From positions 124,001-188,000 of the forward strand of contig CAUYLG010017864.1 in NCBI GenBank assembly GCA_963573385.1: a stretch of DNA of 64,000 nt. The letters are read 5' to 3'. Position numbers and translations under genes: made by a program. Positions 1-11,364 of this stretch are shown here, piece by piece. Source of the stretch: Cacajao melanocephalus (taxonomy: Eukaryota; Chordata; Mammalia; Primates; Pitheciidae). Each line of letters opens with the position of its first letter. Positions within the stretch are counted from its first letter, which is position 1. The notes below the pieces were generated by a model, which made no database searches, was not told the origin of the DNA, and worked only from the letters and a program-made list of their open reading frames with translations.

Positions 1-760
1 TCGCGCCGCGAGCCTCCCTTTCTCCGCCAGGCCAGCGGCTGGATTGCTGGTTGCAACTTCGCCAGCGCACCCTTTGCTCTCCCAGGCCCTCGGCTTCCTT
101 GCAACCGCATCGGCGCCATCCGAGGCCTTAACTCCAGCTCCCGGAGGCAAACGCGAAAAGCAAGTCTTTGGAGCGACCCCCGCCGCCCCCTCTACCCCTT
201 CCCCAGGCCCAAGCCTGGTCCCTGCAGGCCCCTCGCCCAGTTCTGAGCCCGCAGACTCCCGCCCTCCTCACTCCCCACACTTCAGAATCAAGAAAGCAGC
301 AGGAAACCCTGGGCTCGCCGGAGTTCAGGTCATCTCCTGTTTTTGATGGGCTCAAACTCGGACTAAATGAGCGGATGTGCCTGCGAGATTGGTCTCAAAA
401 TAGAAGCGGCCTTAGTATTTTAGGATACTGCAGAAATCCTTATTTCTTCCGGAGAAAAACTCTATAATGACTCCTAGCACTTCCCCTTTCAATATTTGTG
501 CAACTTTATCTCCACCGGCAAGTTGCTCGGGTGACGCAAATCCGCCCTTGTGTATTACAACTACCAAAATAAATGCGCGGAAATCAATTCCCTTCTAGCA
601 ATGAAAATATAAATATACAGCTGCGACTTTCCCCTTTAATCTTTGCTTTCCGAGCGGCTCCGGGCTGTGGCGAAATGAACTGGCCCAGAGCAATTGAGCC
701 GGGCAGGGAGGTCCTGAGGGCAGAGGCGAGGGCTCCCCGGGTCCTGGTAGCCACTGGGGT
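1..760. promoter_or_regulatory. CpG-rich single-copy DNA, probable edge of a CpG island
   Basis: The first ~330 bases hold roughly two dozen CpG dinucleotides, far above the rest of the window. CpGs remain frequent to about 760 and then fall off sharply. No repeat family is recognisable. A CRE/C-EBP-like site (gggtgacgcaaat, near 530) and an AT-rich TATA-like stretch near 605-616 lie within it. The density and its one-sided decay suggest the shore of an island centred left of base 1. In human the gene on this side of MTARC1 is HLX, so this may belong to the HLX promoter domain or a divergent non-coding transcript. No HLX coding sequence is present. Short open frames here are frame noise in GC-rich DNA. 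Confidence 0.6.
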
Positions 761-2019
761 TGAGGCTCTAGCAGGAAAGAAAAAGGCCTGGCGAAACAGA
801 ATTAACTTGAGCTTGGTCTACACAGCGGAGACGCTAACTGTGGCCTCATTTTGTGGAAAATGCTGCATTGGCTGGGTTTTCTGATCATTCTGACTGCTGT
901 CTTTAATGCTTTCAACTCACCCCTTCATTTTTCCTAGTTAGATGCAGCCAAAGACGATCTCACCATACTGGGAATGGATAAGATCAGAGAAAGTTCGCTT
1001 TACAATTTAACAATATAGCTTATGGGGATTTAGGATTTAAAAGGGACCTTATGCAATGACTGAGGCAAGAGATGGATTTCACCATCCTTTGGTTCTCCCT
1101 GTCTTTGAAGCCTCCATATTTAAATCACCAGTGCAGATTTTTGTCCCAAAACAAGGGACACAGTTCCACACTGAGCACAGATCAATTACAGCGAATGTTA
1201 GACCTTGCATATTATAACTCTGCAAGAGCTTGAACTGGCTATATCTGCTCTCTGCTTTGTTTTTTCTTGTACATTCTGGGCAAAATAATGGGCAAAGCAG
1301 TCGCTCTGTGGACTTGGGCACCCCTTTTCCCTTAATTTCAAATGTTCTTGCAAACATTATACCTACTGGCTTCAAAAAAAGAGGTGGAAATAATTAAATA
1401 TTTACAATCAGAAAGAAAAAGAAACACAGCTTATCCAAGTACTTGAGAATTTGAGAAATTTGCAGCAATGTAGGAATCTGTGTACATTATGCCTGTCTTT
1501 CTGCCAGCTGGAGATTTATGCACCATTGGGCCCAGGAGTCATACTTAGTGGTGGATATGGGAGTTCTGTTCTTTGTGGGTGCCAGATACTAGAGATTAGG
1601 ATCCTAATGACCCCCTATAGACATACCCCCCTACCCACACACACATACTTTGGCCTATTCTAAGTAGAACACAACTCTCTTTTCTTGGAGACCTTCGAGT
1701 TATTCCAGAATATCCGAGTTTTTGAGAAGAGTTGGACTTTGCTATGGGGTGGGAAAAGCAAATAATGCAAAGGACTGCAAGCATCCATAGCTATTTGATT
1801 TATTCTTTTTCCTTTTATTCATTTCCCAGATGTGGCAAACTTGCAGGTGGCCAGTCCTCTATTTGGCTGTGGCCCTGCCCTTGAACTTTAGCCATAGGTC
1901 TTGCTCCAAAGCCTCAGACAGCCCTTTGGCACTGATCCCATTTGCCCTTTCCTCTCACAGGGCTTCTCACATATTTTTCTTCCCTCATTACTAAGATATA
2001 CCACTTTATATACATGTAC

Positions 2020-2020
<1 letters not shown>
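761..2020. other. Single-copy non-coding DNA
   Basis: No repeat family, splice-bounded exon or long open frame is recognisable. Base composition drops to genome-average AT content after the CpG-rich block. Confidence 0.5.

Positions 2021-2096
<76 letters not shown>
2021..2096. repeat. Compound (TC)n(CA)n microsatellite
   Basis: An alternating TC tract of about 50 bases passes directly into about 12 CA units. Both halves are almost pure, so length polymorphism is likely. Ser/Leu- or Arg/Glu-rich open frames across it are translation artefacts. Confidence 0.97.
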
Positions 2097-2097
<1 letters not shown>

Positions 2098-3179
2098 GGG
2101 AATCTTAGATATGTGAGGGGAAGGCAGGCAGGCAGTTTGGGATTTGCTCCTGTTTTAAAGAGCTGCTTCTCTGCCTCTCCAAGTTATCCTCTCTACATCC
2201 AGCCAAGAAAGACCCCAAATCTCATAAAACCTACAGCAGGACCCATTTCAGCATGGCACATTATAACAGGCTCATATACATTTGCAATGAAATCATAAAA
2301 GTAAAATATGAGAGACCATCTGTAGCATATATGAGCTTAGATATTTCACTTCATGGGCTTCTATTTAGTAGCTTTAAGTGGTGCTCTCCCACTGCCAATA
2401 CGTTAGCCACTCACCTTGTAGAAGCTGGATTTGTTGAATCCGAATGGCTGGTTGTTAAGGTAGGAGAAGGAAGAGTAGGTGAAAATCATATATCCAAAAC
2501 AGGGAGGGATGAAAGGCGTTCCCAAAGCAGTATTTCTCTAAACAAACAAACAAGCCTTCTTCCCTTTGAGACAGGTTTTCAAGTTAGAGCACAGGCTCTA
2601 AGGCCACAAGAGGGACTCAGGCCCAGACTAAATAGCAGACATGGGAAGGGATCTTCTGAAGGGAGAGGATCCTGGAGCCAATGAGGGGGATTTTGTAGAT
2701 AAAGCCGAAGTGTTGTTGTCCCCATCTCAGTGGTCCCAATCTGCCCACCAGCACCCACTGGAACTGGGACAGCCCTGGATTTAATGACGGACTCCCCCCA
2801 GCCCTGTCCCAGCCCACCAGGCCCAGGCATCTCTATCCCTGGAGGAGCCCACCTAGTACTGAAAGTTGGTTCTCTGCTGACACCTGCTGGACCTTCTCTA
2901 CATCGTTTTCTGGCAGTAACCATCCCGTGCCAGCAACATTGTTATGATGAAAGTTGACTGTTCTTTTTGCAAAAATGCAGGTTTCTAAAATTGGCTTTGA
3001 CTAGCAGCTGTTTCCTTCCATATTGCAACAATATGGGAAGATCTTGTACTATGTGTTTAAAGTCACTAGACCAGGTAAGGGAAGCAGTCATGGTTCAGGA
3101 ATAATACTGTGTACATTTTACAGATCTCAAGGCCAATTCACATTCATTTTCTCACTTCTTTAAAATAATCAATTGTAAG
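2097..3179. other. Single-copy non-coding DNA
   Basis: No recognisable repeat or exon. It contains a 143-codon + strand open frame (2253-2684) without any domain I can name, and a small inverted repeat at 3018-3036. Confidence 0.45.
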
Positions 3180-3300
3180 GATGCCGATGAGGGATTATTA
3201 TCCCATTTGACTTTAGGAAGTTGGTCCTCAGAAAGGTTAAGTGGCTTGCCCGAGGTGACGTAGTTGGGAAATGGTGCTGGAGGGAACAGAGGTTAGGTTT
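3180..3300 (-). repeat. MIR SINE fragment
   Basis: The stretch cagaaaggttaagtggcttg near 3229 matches the MIR core in reverse orientation, with the flanking order expected for MIR (a cattttac-like block on its left, gtagttgggaaatgg on its right). It is heavily diverged, as expected for this mammalian-wide family. Confidence 0.7.
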
Positions 3301-5384
3301 TCTGGTTCATCAACCAGTACCATACCATCTAGCCAATTTCTTCAGGGGAAACGGTTTATTCAGAGGAAAAATTCTCTGCCTTCAATCAGAATATGTACTG
3401 GTTTCAAACAAGGAGCTGGAGAAAAGAAGTATGTCTAACCCAGATCTTGCCACAGAAACATGGTTAAACAAGGGCAGATTGGTGACCACCTCGTTAATTT
3501 GTGATTAGCAGTATTAGGAAGACACTGGATTCAGAATATTTCTCTTCCTTTCCTTTCAGGGAATCTGCAATTTTCCTCCTGAAAGATTATTACTTTGGAG
3601 ACAGGGCCCTGTGTTATGAATGAGTGTATCTGACTCCTTTCCTTGCACAAATACCTGAGGGAAAGGAGCTGTTTTGACAGGGAAAAGACATAAGGAGGTT
3701 CCAAGCATGAAGTACAACCAAAGAGACAGACCTTTGTGGGGCACACAGAGAGCAGTATGAGAACAAGGAGCATGGGCTCCTTGCAAGGCACTGAAAGAGG
3801 GAGGCTGGAGGATGGCATTTTTAAGTTTTCCTGTGGTCTACTTCCCCTGTCTATAAGTAGTTAAAATGGTGAGAGGGGAGCCAAGACGGGCACCCCAACC
3901 CCTAAATCTCTGTCATTGATGTTCCTTCCAGTACCAAGTAGTTTTGTAGGATTTCAATGCCCTTTTGCACTACACAATGAGAAAATCTTTCACTTTTGAA
4001 GCTCACACTTATACACCAGCGTATTTTGTGGCCTGTGATACTTATGTCTGAGTCTTAGATGTTTAAAATGCCAGTAAAACTAGACTCCCTGGGTCTTAAA
4101 AGAGGACCAGAGTCATAACAAAGAAGAAAGACAGATCCAGTGTCTCAAAGGACTGGGATTCTCCTTCTAATGAGTGCACATTCAGCCCTGCAGGAGGGGT
4201 CATATGTGTGGACAGAGATGAGAAGAATTTGAGATGTTTGGGAGACAGGATTGACAAGATATTGGGCGATTTCATATTTAACCTCTCCCTGTCAGAGAAC
4301 ATACTGTATTAGGATACATATATAACTATATTCTATCACACATGTGTAGATGGAGCACCTGACGATTATTTCACATCCAACTTTATCCTTTTCTTTTCTT
4401 GTGTCTTCTTGTGCTTCCTTCATTGGGAGATGCTAACAAAATGTGTGTGATTCTTCAGTGATCAGTTGTGTTTGAGTTTATACTTCTGAACCCAGGGCTA
4501 ATTGTTGTGTTTGTTTGATATTAGGCACATTTAACTAAGCAGTTAGGCCCAAAACAGAAATATATACGAAGGCACAATTAATGACTTAAGGATGGCCTGT
4601 TGAAGAAGGCAAGGTTGGGAATTTAACCGCACTACCATACCCTCACTTTGTAGAAAATCAAACAGAGTCAGGTACATTTAACCTTCAGGAGTTTATCTTA
4701 TTATTCACTTAGTGGTTGGCTTTAACAGAGCTTTGTCAGTAGAATGAGAAATCACATCATTTTGAATGTGTGCCACACCTTCCTGATGGAGAAGAAAATG
4801 ATTACAAAACCCATTGCCATGTTAGGACATTAGTTTCTTCCTTTCTAGCCCTAATGAGCCTCACTTTGTTGTTTGACCACTGAGTTTTTCAGAATCCGCA
4901 GAAGAAAGAAATTGTGTTTCAAGAATACTAACGTTTCCAATGAGAACTCAGCTCCACTGGGAAACTGTGAGAGCAAGAAGCTAACACAAAAATTAAGCTG
5001 GTAAACATAAGGGTACTTCACACATGGAATCGAGTGAATGGATGACAATTATCCACGTAATCCAGGCCCAAACTCCCTGAAAAACCTGCTGTAGAATTTA
5101 GAATCCATGGGAATGATTGGCAGACAGACTTGTCCATGGATCTCCCTAGCTATCTACTTAACAGCTCTACTTTTGTGTCTTGTTTGTCCCTCAAACTTCA
5201 CATATCCCAGAATGAACTCATCATTTACCTCCCAAAATTGCTTCTCCTCCAGGGGTTTCAGTAAAGACATCACAGCTTCACTGTTTTTTTTTCCTTCAAG
5301 CCACAACCTGATAGTCATCACTATTTTTTCTTTCATTCTTCACGTTTAATCGGTCTTCCAACTCCCAAGTGCTTCACACATCCT
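3301..5384. other. Single-copy non-coding DNA
   Basis: About 2 kb in which I recognise no repeat, exon or RNA gene. Short open frames (up to 95 codons) occur on both strands at chance frequency. Confidence 0.45.
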
Positions 5385-6110
5385 TCTACTTCCCTCTGAC
5401 CCCAGGCCACCTCCTCAGTCCCAGCCGTCATCATCTCTATTACAGCTGCTTCTGAACGGTGGACTCTCTGCAGCCAATCTTGCCTCCCTTTCATTGCTTC
5501 TGTATTCTATGAACCCAGTGATCTATGAACAATTCATTTATAATCATATGTCTACTCTGTCCAAAATCCTACAGTGGCTTCCTACCACCTGTAGTTAGCA
5601 GTCCCTAATCCTTCATGTTACTACAGAGTTTTCCATGATTAAGGCCCCATGGACTCTCATCCAGCCCTATCTAGTTCTACTGTTCACTTCATTCTCTGTA
5701 TGAGAGATGAAGTGGGCTTCTCTAGATTCTGTGAACACAATGTGTCCTCTCCTGCTGGGGGAGGGGGTGGGGGGGCATTTCTAGGCACCATTTTCTGACC
5801 CGGGCTCAGCCTTCCTTCCCACACCCTTTTGCCTAGCCAGTGCTCATTTCTCTTTCAGCTACTAGCTGAACGGACTCTTCTTCCAGGAATCCTCCTTTGA
5901 TTCCACAGCTAAGTAAGATCTGCCTCTTTTTCACTCTCCCCTGTAGTTCTGAGTACTCTTTGAAGTTGTCTTCATCACATCTGTAACCATTTGTTTAATC
6001 TCGGTTGTTTGTCTATCCACAACAAACTAAACTCTGTAATGGCAGGGGCTATGTTAATGTATCTAGCAAAGGGCTAGAAACATTTGTGGACTAATTAATG
6101 GTTGAAATAA
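5385..6110 (+). repeat. LINE-2 (L2) 3' region
   Basis: Blocks in the order of the L2 3' end are visible: a 'caaaatcctacagtggcttcc' type block near 5562, 'attaaggccccatggactct' near 5639, 'tccaggaatcctcctttgat' near 5882, and the 'ctctgtaatggcaggggcta' block near 6032. It is old and diverged, and is broken near 5755-5777 by a G-rich tract not expected in L2. Confidence 0.8.
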
Positions 6111-6129
6111 CGAGTTGGCTCATTGCTTT

Positions 6130-6232
6130 GGGTTGATTCATATCTGGATTGGTTCATATCTGGATTGATTCATTTCATACCTGGGTTGATTTATTTCATA
6201 TCTAAGTTGATTCATATCTGGGTTGACTCATT
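6130..6232. repeat. Short minisatellite, period about 17-21 bp
   Basis: A unit resembling gattcatatctgggtt recurs about six times with variants (tctggatt, acctgggtt, tctaagtt) and occasional insertion of 'tttcat'. It is imperfect, so an old tandem array. Confidence 0.85.
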
Positions 6233-6239
6233 TCTCTCG

Positions 6240-7129
6240 TTGATGGCATCCACATACTCTGTTGCCTATCTTCCTTGTCATGGAAGGAACTAAATCAATA
6301 GAGAAGTGCAAAAACAGAGAAGGGAGAACAATGCTCCCTCCACTCCTTTTACTTGTTACTTCTTACCAATGAATGGGGCTCTTAGTAGGAAAGCCTGTCT
6401 CTTCATGCATGGGTCTTCTCTTTAGTCAAAATGTCTGTCTTGATATACCACTATCATTGTAAAGCAGAAAAATGGAAAGCAAAATATAAGAGTCTCTCTC
6501 TTTGCAAATAGTATTATTAAAAATTGAAGGTAATGAAAAGTTTGTAATAATATAAGAAAATGCCTTCAATATCAAAATCCTTTCATTTACAACATATTTA
6601 TACATACATATACATAGAGAAAGATTGGATGTAAATTGTAGAGGGTTAGTTTTTCAACCCGCCTAGCACTTTTTCTGTTGGGTAACTTCCCGTCTTTTCC
6701 CTGATAGCTGCTGGTGGTCAATCACGGGGCCCTGCATGGGACAAGAATGCCACAGAAGCGGACATGTGACATGCTGGCATGAAGCTGGAGTTGGACCAGT
6801 CAGACTCCCTTTTTGAGACAGATGAAGAAATTGACAGAGAAAGGCTCTCCCCTTTCTTTGGAATCACCAGCTCTGAGGAAAATGTATGCCTGGATGCCCA
6901 TCTTGCCACTAAGCAGAGAAAGCTTATCTGAAAGAGAAGCCAACAACTGGGAAAGAGGAAGTCCTGATGTCAACATCTGACATTCTGGGCTCTGTTGAGG
7001 CTCATGGCCTCCCTTTGCAAACTTCACTATTATTCTATTATTTATTTCCAGGGCTTTGTCATCCTTTGTTATCATCCTTGTTGATAATTATGGGCTTTAA
7101 TCTAATTTTTTATTGCTCACTGCTTTTTA
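6240..7129. other. Single-copy, AT-rich non-coding DNA
   Basis: No recognisable repeat or exon in about 0.9 kb. Confidence 0.4.
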
Positions 7130-7515
7130 TTTTCATACGTTTTCACCGGGTGAATGTCTGATAATATATCATTCCCCTGTTAATGGGCATTTACTAGGTT
7201 TCCAGGTTTTTCCCACTATGATCCATTCTGTAGTAAGCACCTTTGTGTGTAAGTCCTTATACACTAGTGAGTATTTCTTTGAAACAAATTTTCAAAAGTA
7301 GAGTGTTGGGCTAAAGGATATATATCTTAAGCAGGTGTAACCAGATTGCTTTTCCAAAGGGCTGTAACATATCACATTTCCACTGGCAATTATGACATTA
7401 CTCTTCTTCCTCACATCCCTGCCAGGAATAGATGTTACTGGTTCTTCTACCTTTTGCCAATCTGATAGATGTAAATTAAAATCTCATTATTACTTCAATT
7501 TGCATTTCTCTGACT
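7130..7515 (-). mobile_element. Old LINE-1 3' fragment, antisense
   Basis: Read on the minus strand this gives the late ORF2/3'UTR order of an old L1: 'gaaatgcaaattgaagtaat' from near 7508, then remnants of the 'tggcaaggatgtg' type block, down to about 7130. Frames are destroyed. It is 5' truncated and diverged. Confidence 0.65.
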
Positions 7516-7725
7516 TCTGGGAAGACTGCCTGATTCTGTTACTCTCTCACGCAGTAGATGTTCATAGTCTTTAATGCTTGCCACTATAATTGACAAACAT
7601 ACAATAACTCTTCAAGTGTGCCTGTTTTCCATATGACTTTGTAAGGAGGAAACCCAAAGTCCATGAGCCCCACCCTGAAATTTCTTTCTCTCCCCTACAT
7701 TAAATGTGGAGACTTCCTTGCCTCC

Positions 7726-7834
7726 CAGTATCATGCCACTTGTTGAATTCTGATTTGGGCATCTACCCAAATGATGCCCAAATCTGATTTGGGTAGATGC
7801 CCCCAATCAGAATTCAACAAGTGGCATGATACTG
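7726..7834. repeat. Near-perfect inverted repeat, 47/48-bp arms, 14-nt loop
   Basis: Left arm 7726-7772 (starts cagtatcatgccacttgttg) is the reverse complement of right arm 7787-7834 apart from about one mismatch and one single-base indel. The spacer 7773-7786 is gatgcccaaatctg. An alternative inner hairpin pairs 7752-7763 (gatttgggcatc) with 7773-7784 (gatgcccaaatc). It matches no repeat family I know. Likely a local template-switch duplication. A sequencing fold-back artefact is the main alternative. Confidence 0.95.
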
Positions 7835-8544
7835 TGTCCAATTCACATCTGCAAATGAAAAGAAGTCCCTCAGTTTATATTCAGTTTTGTCTTTGCATTA
7901 CTAAAAGTAAATTATCCTATTTTAAAATATCCAACCAACAAGATACAGTTTGCCTAGGAAGGCACTTATCTAAACCTTCTCACCCACCCTCCTTGCCCTC
8001 CATCATAACATCCCGGTCACCTTTTTCCATTGCAGCTGGAAAGCAGTCCATTTTGGTTGCCTTTAAAGCCTGACTTCAAGCTCCATGACCCTCTGGATCT
8101 GGGAATGCCTCTCAGCTTCCAGTGCTTCATCCCTCTCCCTAGTATTAGCCTTGTCTCCCCACCCTATGCTTCTTCCCACAGCAGCCACGTGCCATGGAGA
8201 TTTCCACAGGAAGCATGGCATTGTGAGGTGCTCAAGAGGCAGGAACTTAAGAAGCCCGTGAGCAGATTTTAAGAGGTTTCTATGCAGACCCCAGAAGCAG
8301 GCATCTTTGACAGCAGGAAACCTCAAAGCAGACCTAGTGTACCCTGTTATCCTAGTCTGGTGGGAGGTAAGAGGTTTTCAGTTACTCCCCTTTCCTTTGC
8401 TTCTTTTCCTTCCCCCATAGCAAATACAATTTTAGTCATCAAGGTCATATAGAATCTTCTGAAATTTCTTAGAATTTTTCAAACTTACTGCCAACCTCCC
8501 TGATTGAGAGTCTCCTTTCTTCATGTCTGGACAGAGGAAAATGT
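7835..8544. other. Single-copy non-coding DNA
   Basis: No recognisable repeat or exon. Two overlapping open frames near 8030-8326 show no domain and no splice context. Confidence 0.4.
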
Positions 8545-8880
8545 TGAGTACTAGGGCCATGCACTCTGCTAAGCACTCTACAGACATTATCTCATGTGAT
8601 TCTAATTTTTTTTTAATTTTTTATTTTTAGAGATAAGGGTCTCACTGTATTGCCCAGGCTGGTCTCACACTTCTGACCTCGAGCGATCCTGCCATCTGGG
8701 CCTCTCAAAGTGCTGGGATTACAGGCGTGAGCCACCACACCTGGCCCTCTCTCATGTGATTGTAAAAACAAGCTCAGGAAGTACTATCATTATTTCCATT
8801 TTACTTGCAGGAAAGGGAGACTTAGAATGGTTAAGTAACTTACCTAGGGTCACGGTGCACATACCTAAGGATTTGGAGCT
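8545..8880 (-). repeat. MIR SINE split by an Alu monomer
   Basis: MIR in reverse orientation: 'ctctgctaagcactctacag' and 'cattatctcatgtgatt' on the left, then after the Alu insert 'ttatttccattttacttgca', 'gaatggttaagtaacttacc' and 'tagggtcac' on the right. The two halves are contiguous in the MIR consensus, so this was one element before insertion of 8602-8749. Confidence 0.8.
8602..8749 (-). mobile_element. Free left Alu monomer / truncated AluJ
   Basis: A reverse-strand copy of only the left Alu monomer, from a T-rich tail at 8605 to the Alu 5' end (...caccacacctggcc) at 8746. The flanking repeat tctcatgtgatt at 8590-8601 recurs exactly at 8750-8761, a 12-bp target-site duplication. The monomer therefore integrated as its own unit by L1-type retrotransposition, consistent with an FLAM-type element. 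Confidence 0.88.
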
Positions 8881-8913
8881 GCATTTTTAGCTACTAGGCT
8901 CCTTGCTCATTTT

Positions 8914-9308
8914 TGATGTTTAATTTTTATGTCGACCTGACTTGGCTGTGGGATGCCCAGATAAACATGATTCTGGGATTGTCTATGAGGGTGTTTTTGG
9001 ATGACATTAACATTTAAATTGGCAGACTGAGTAAAGCAGATTTCTCTCCCCAGTGTGGGTAGGCTTCATCCAATTTATTGAAGTCCTACATAGAACAAAA
9101 AGCTGAGGAAGGAGAATTTACTTTCTCTGCCTGACTGTTCTCTAGCTGAAATATTGGTATTCTCCTGCACTGGGACTGGTATTTACACCATCAGTTCTGA
9201 TTCTCAGGCCTTCCATTTCAAACTGGAACTACACCATCAGCTCTCCTGAGTCTCCATCATGTAGACACCACTCCTCAGCCTCCATAATTGCTTGAGCAAA
9301 CTCTATAT
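8914..9308 (+). mobile_element. ERVL-type (MLT2-like) solo LTR, 3' truncated
   Basis: Blocks resemble gatggttaattttatgtgtc, 'ctgggtgtgtctgtgagggt', 'aatgtgggtgggcctcatcc' and 'tcagcctccataattgcttg', in the order seen in the better preserved copies at 39997, 43008 and 44600. The terminal part with the 'tctctggagaaccctgacta' block is missing. No internal retroviral genes are attached. Family assignment to MLT2 is from memory. Confidence 0.7.
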
Positions 9309-9612
9309 TTAGCAGGAGATCCCAGCTTCTGCGTGCAGCAGTGGCTTGCTGTGTGCACATGACTACCCTACCTTTCCTGACAGCTGAGACCTCACTCTGT
9401 TTAGTTTCCTTTTCAGCTCTTCCCAGTTAACCCTCCCAAGGCCAAATAAGTTAAAACTGTAAAAAAAAATAAAATAAAATGGTGAGGTAGAGGCAGTGAC
9501 ACTTAACTTAGCCTCAACCAAAAATCCAAAGTCGATTCTATAATGAGCAGGGATTGATGATCACAACTCTTCACTATAGTTTGTCTTGGACTATATGTCT
9601 AATATGATAATA
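9309..9612. other. Single-copy non-coding DNA with a short A-rich run
   Basis: No repeat family seen apart from an A-rich stretch (aaaataaaataaaat) at about 9461-9480. Confidence 0.4.
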
Positions 9613-9924
9613 ATTTTTTTTTAGTCAGGGTCTCAATCTGTTGTCCAGGCTGGAGTGCAGCGGCATGCCCACAGCTCAATGCAGCCTTGACCTTCTGGGT
9701 TTGAGAGATCTGCCCACCTCAGCCTCCTGAGTAGCAGAGGCTACAAGTATGTGCCACCACAGCTGGCTAATTTATATATATATATATATATATTTTTTTT
9801 TTTTTGTAGAGAAGGGGTTTCACCACATTGCCCAGGCTGGTCTCGAACTTCTGATCTCAAGTGATCTGCAGGCCTCAGCCCTGCAATGTGCTGGGAATAC
9901 AGGTATGAGCCACTGTTCCCAACC
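9613..9924 (-). mobile_element. AluJ-like element with an internal (TA)n expansion
   Basis: Reverse-strand dimeric Alu from a T-tract at 9613 to '...actgttcccaacc' at 9924. It is highly diverged and its CpG sites have decayed, indicating the old J class. The A-rich linker between monomers has become a (TA)n plus T tract at about 9772-9804. Confidence 0.9.
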
Positions 9925-10067
9925 TGAAACATGTTTAATGTAATTATCTGATAAACATCATTGTAATGTTATTTTTTACTGTGTTCACTATGTTATTTTC
10001 AATAAATTCCTCTTCTTAATGCCCTCAACATAAGCTCCATTGTCACTATGAAAGCAATCTGGTTTTT

Positions 10068-10355
10068 GTTTGTTTTTTTGAGATAGAGTCTCCGTCGCCC
10101 AGGCTAAAGTGCAATGGCGTGATCTCAGCTCACTACAATCTCTGCGTCCCGGGTTCAATCTATTCTCCTGCCTCAGCCTCCTGAGTAGCGGGTTACAGGC
10201 ACCTGCCACCACGCCCACCTAATTTTTGTATTTTTAGTAGAGATGGAGTTTCACCACGTTGGCCAGGCTGATCTCAAACTCCTGACCTCAAATAATCCAC
10301 CAACCTTGGCCTCCCAAAGTGTTGGGATTATAGGCATGAGCCACTGCACCCAGCC
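10068..10355 (-). mobile_element. AluS-like element
   Basis: Reverse-strand full-length Alu. Flanks agcaatctggttttt (10053-10067) and agcagtttggttttt (10356-10370) are a 15-bp target-site duplication with two substitutions. Confidence 0.93.
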
Positions 10356-10370
10356 AGCAGTTTGGTTTTT

Positions 10371-11364
10371 TAAAGCAGGAATACCTCAGTAGATTTGTTA
10401 AGTTGGAGGTTACTTAAGAAACAGAGAAAAATCTGGGTGTTTACAGCTCCATCATGTGAACAATGTAATTTTAATCCTATGGCTAGAGACAGTATGGGGA
10501 GCAGGTCTTGGAGAGACTGGGAGATTCTCAAACCCAAATCCAGACTTAACAACTAATGTATATAATCCCAGTGGAGACATGAGGTATCTAAAGAATCCCA
10601 CATGGCTGCATGAGGGGCTCTTCAATAGGCTTAGATCTTTAAAAAAGCATCCAGCAAAACTGAAGTTTACAAAGTCCAAGAGAGTGGTAGGAACCTCTAA
10701 GTGTACTTGCAGAATGCCTAGAGCCCATGGTGAAGTTAGACTTGTAAAGTATGTGATTGGTAAATGGAACTTTTAAACCTATGCCTACACAAAAGGATGA
10801 AAAAGTACCAGGCTTCAATGAAAATGATGAGATAACTGATAACAGACAGAAGTAAGAATTATCCAACTCTTATTTTACTTAGATCTTCTTATTCATGGAG
10901 AATGTTTTTGAAATTATAATTTTTAAACAATGAATTAATTTGAAGTTTCACTGTAGTACATGCTTTTACCATTCCCTCTTCTTTGAAGGTACTTTTTTGA
11001 AAAAGTGGTTGCTTTAAATTAGCTTGGTCCTTGAGAGCTCTGATTTACTACTTTTTATCCGAAAGCACTAAAAAACTTTCTGATGTGATCTTAGATTCAC
11101 TGTTAACTATATCTTTGGGAATTTGTGAGGAATAGGAGAGATGCCAAAACTTAGAGGCAAAAAATAGGCCAAATTTAAAAGGGGTTTTAAACTTCAGATT
11201 AGTAAATATATTGTTCCCTGGAAATTTTGGACTGGCGTATCAAGTACATTAATTGTCTGCTTTTTGAAAGGCTTACAGGATTCCACTGCAGCAATATGGA
11301 TTATTTTTAAATAACAAGTTATGTCAAACTGATAACTTTTTTTTCTAAATAGGTGATTAAGTTG
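10371..11364. other. Single-copy non-coding DNA
   Basis: No recognisable repeat. A 106-codon open frame (10456-10776, +) has no recognisable domain, no splice context and overlaps minus-strand open frames of similar length. Confidence 0.4.

Noticed and set aside
1..760. HLX coding exon
   Set aside because: No frame in the CpG-rich block resembles the HLX homeodomain or its His/Gln-rich N-terminus; only proximity is inferred.
2253..2684. 143-codon open frame in single-copy DNA
   Set aside because: No recognisable domain, no exon boundaries, and overlapping minus-strand frames of similar length.
10456..10776. 106-codon open frame, considered as a processed pseudogene
   Set aside because: I could not match it to any known protein (ribosomal proteins considered); no A-tail or target duplication seen.
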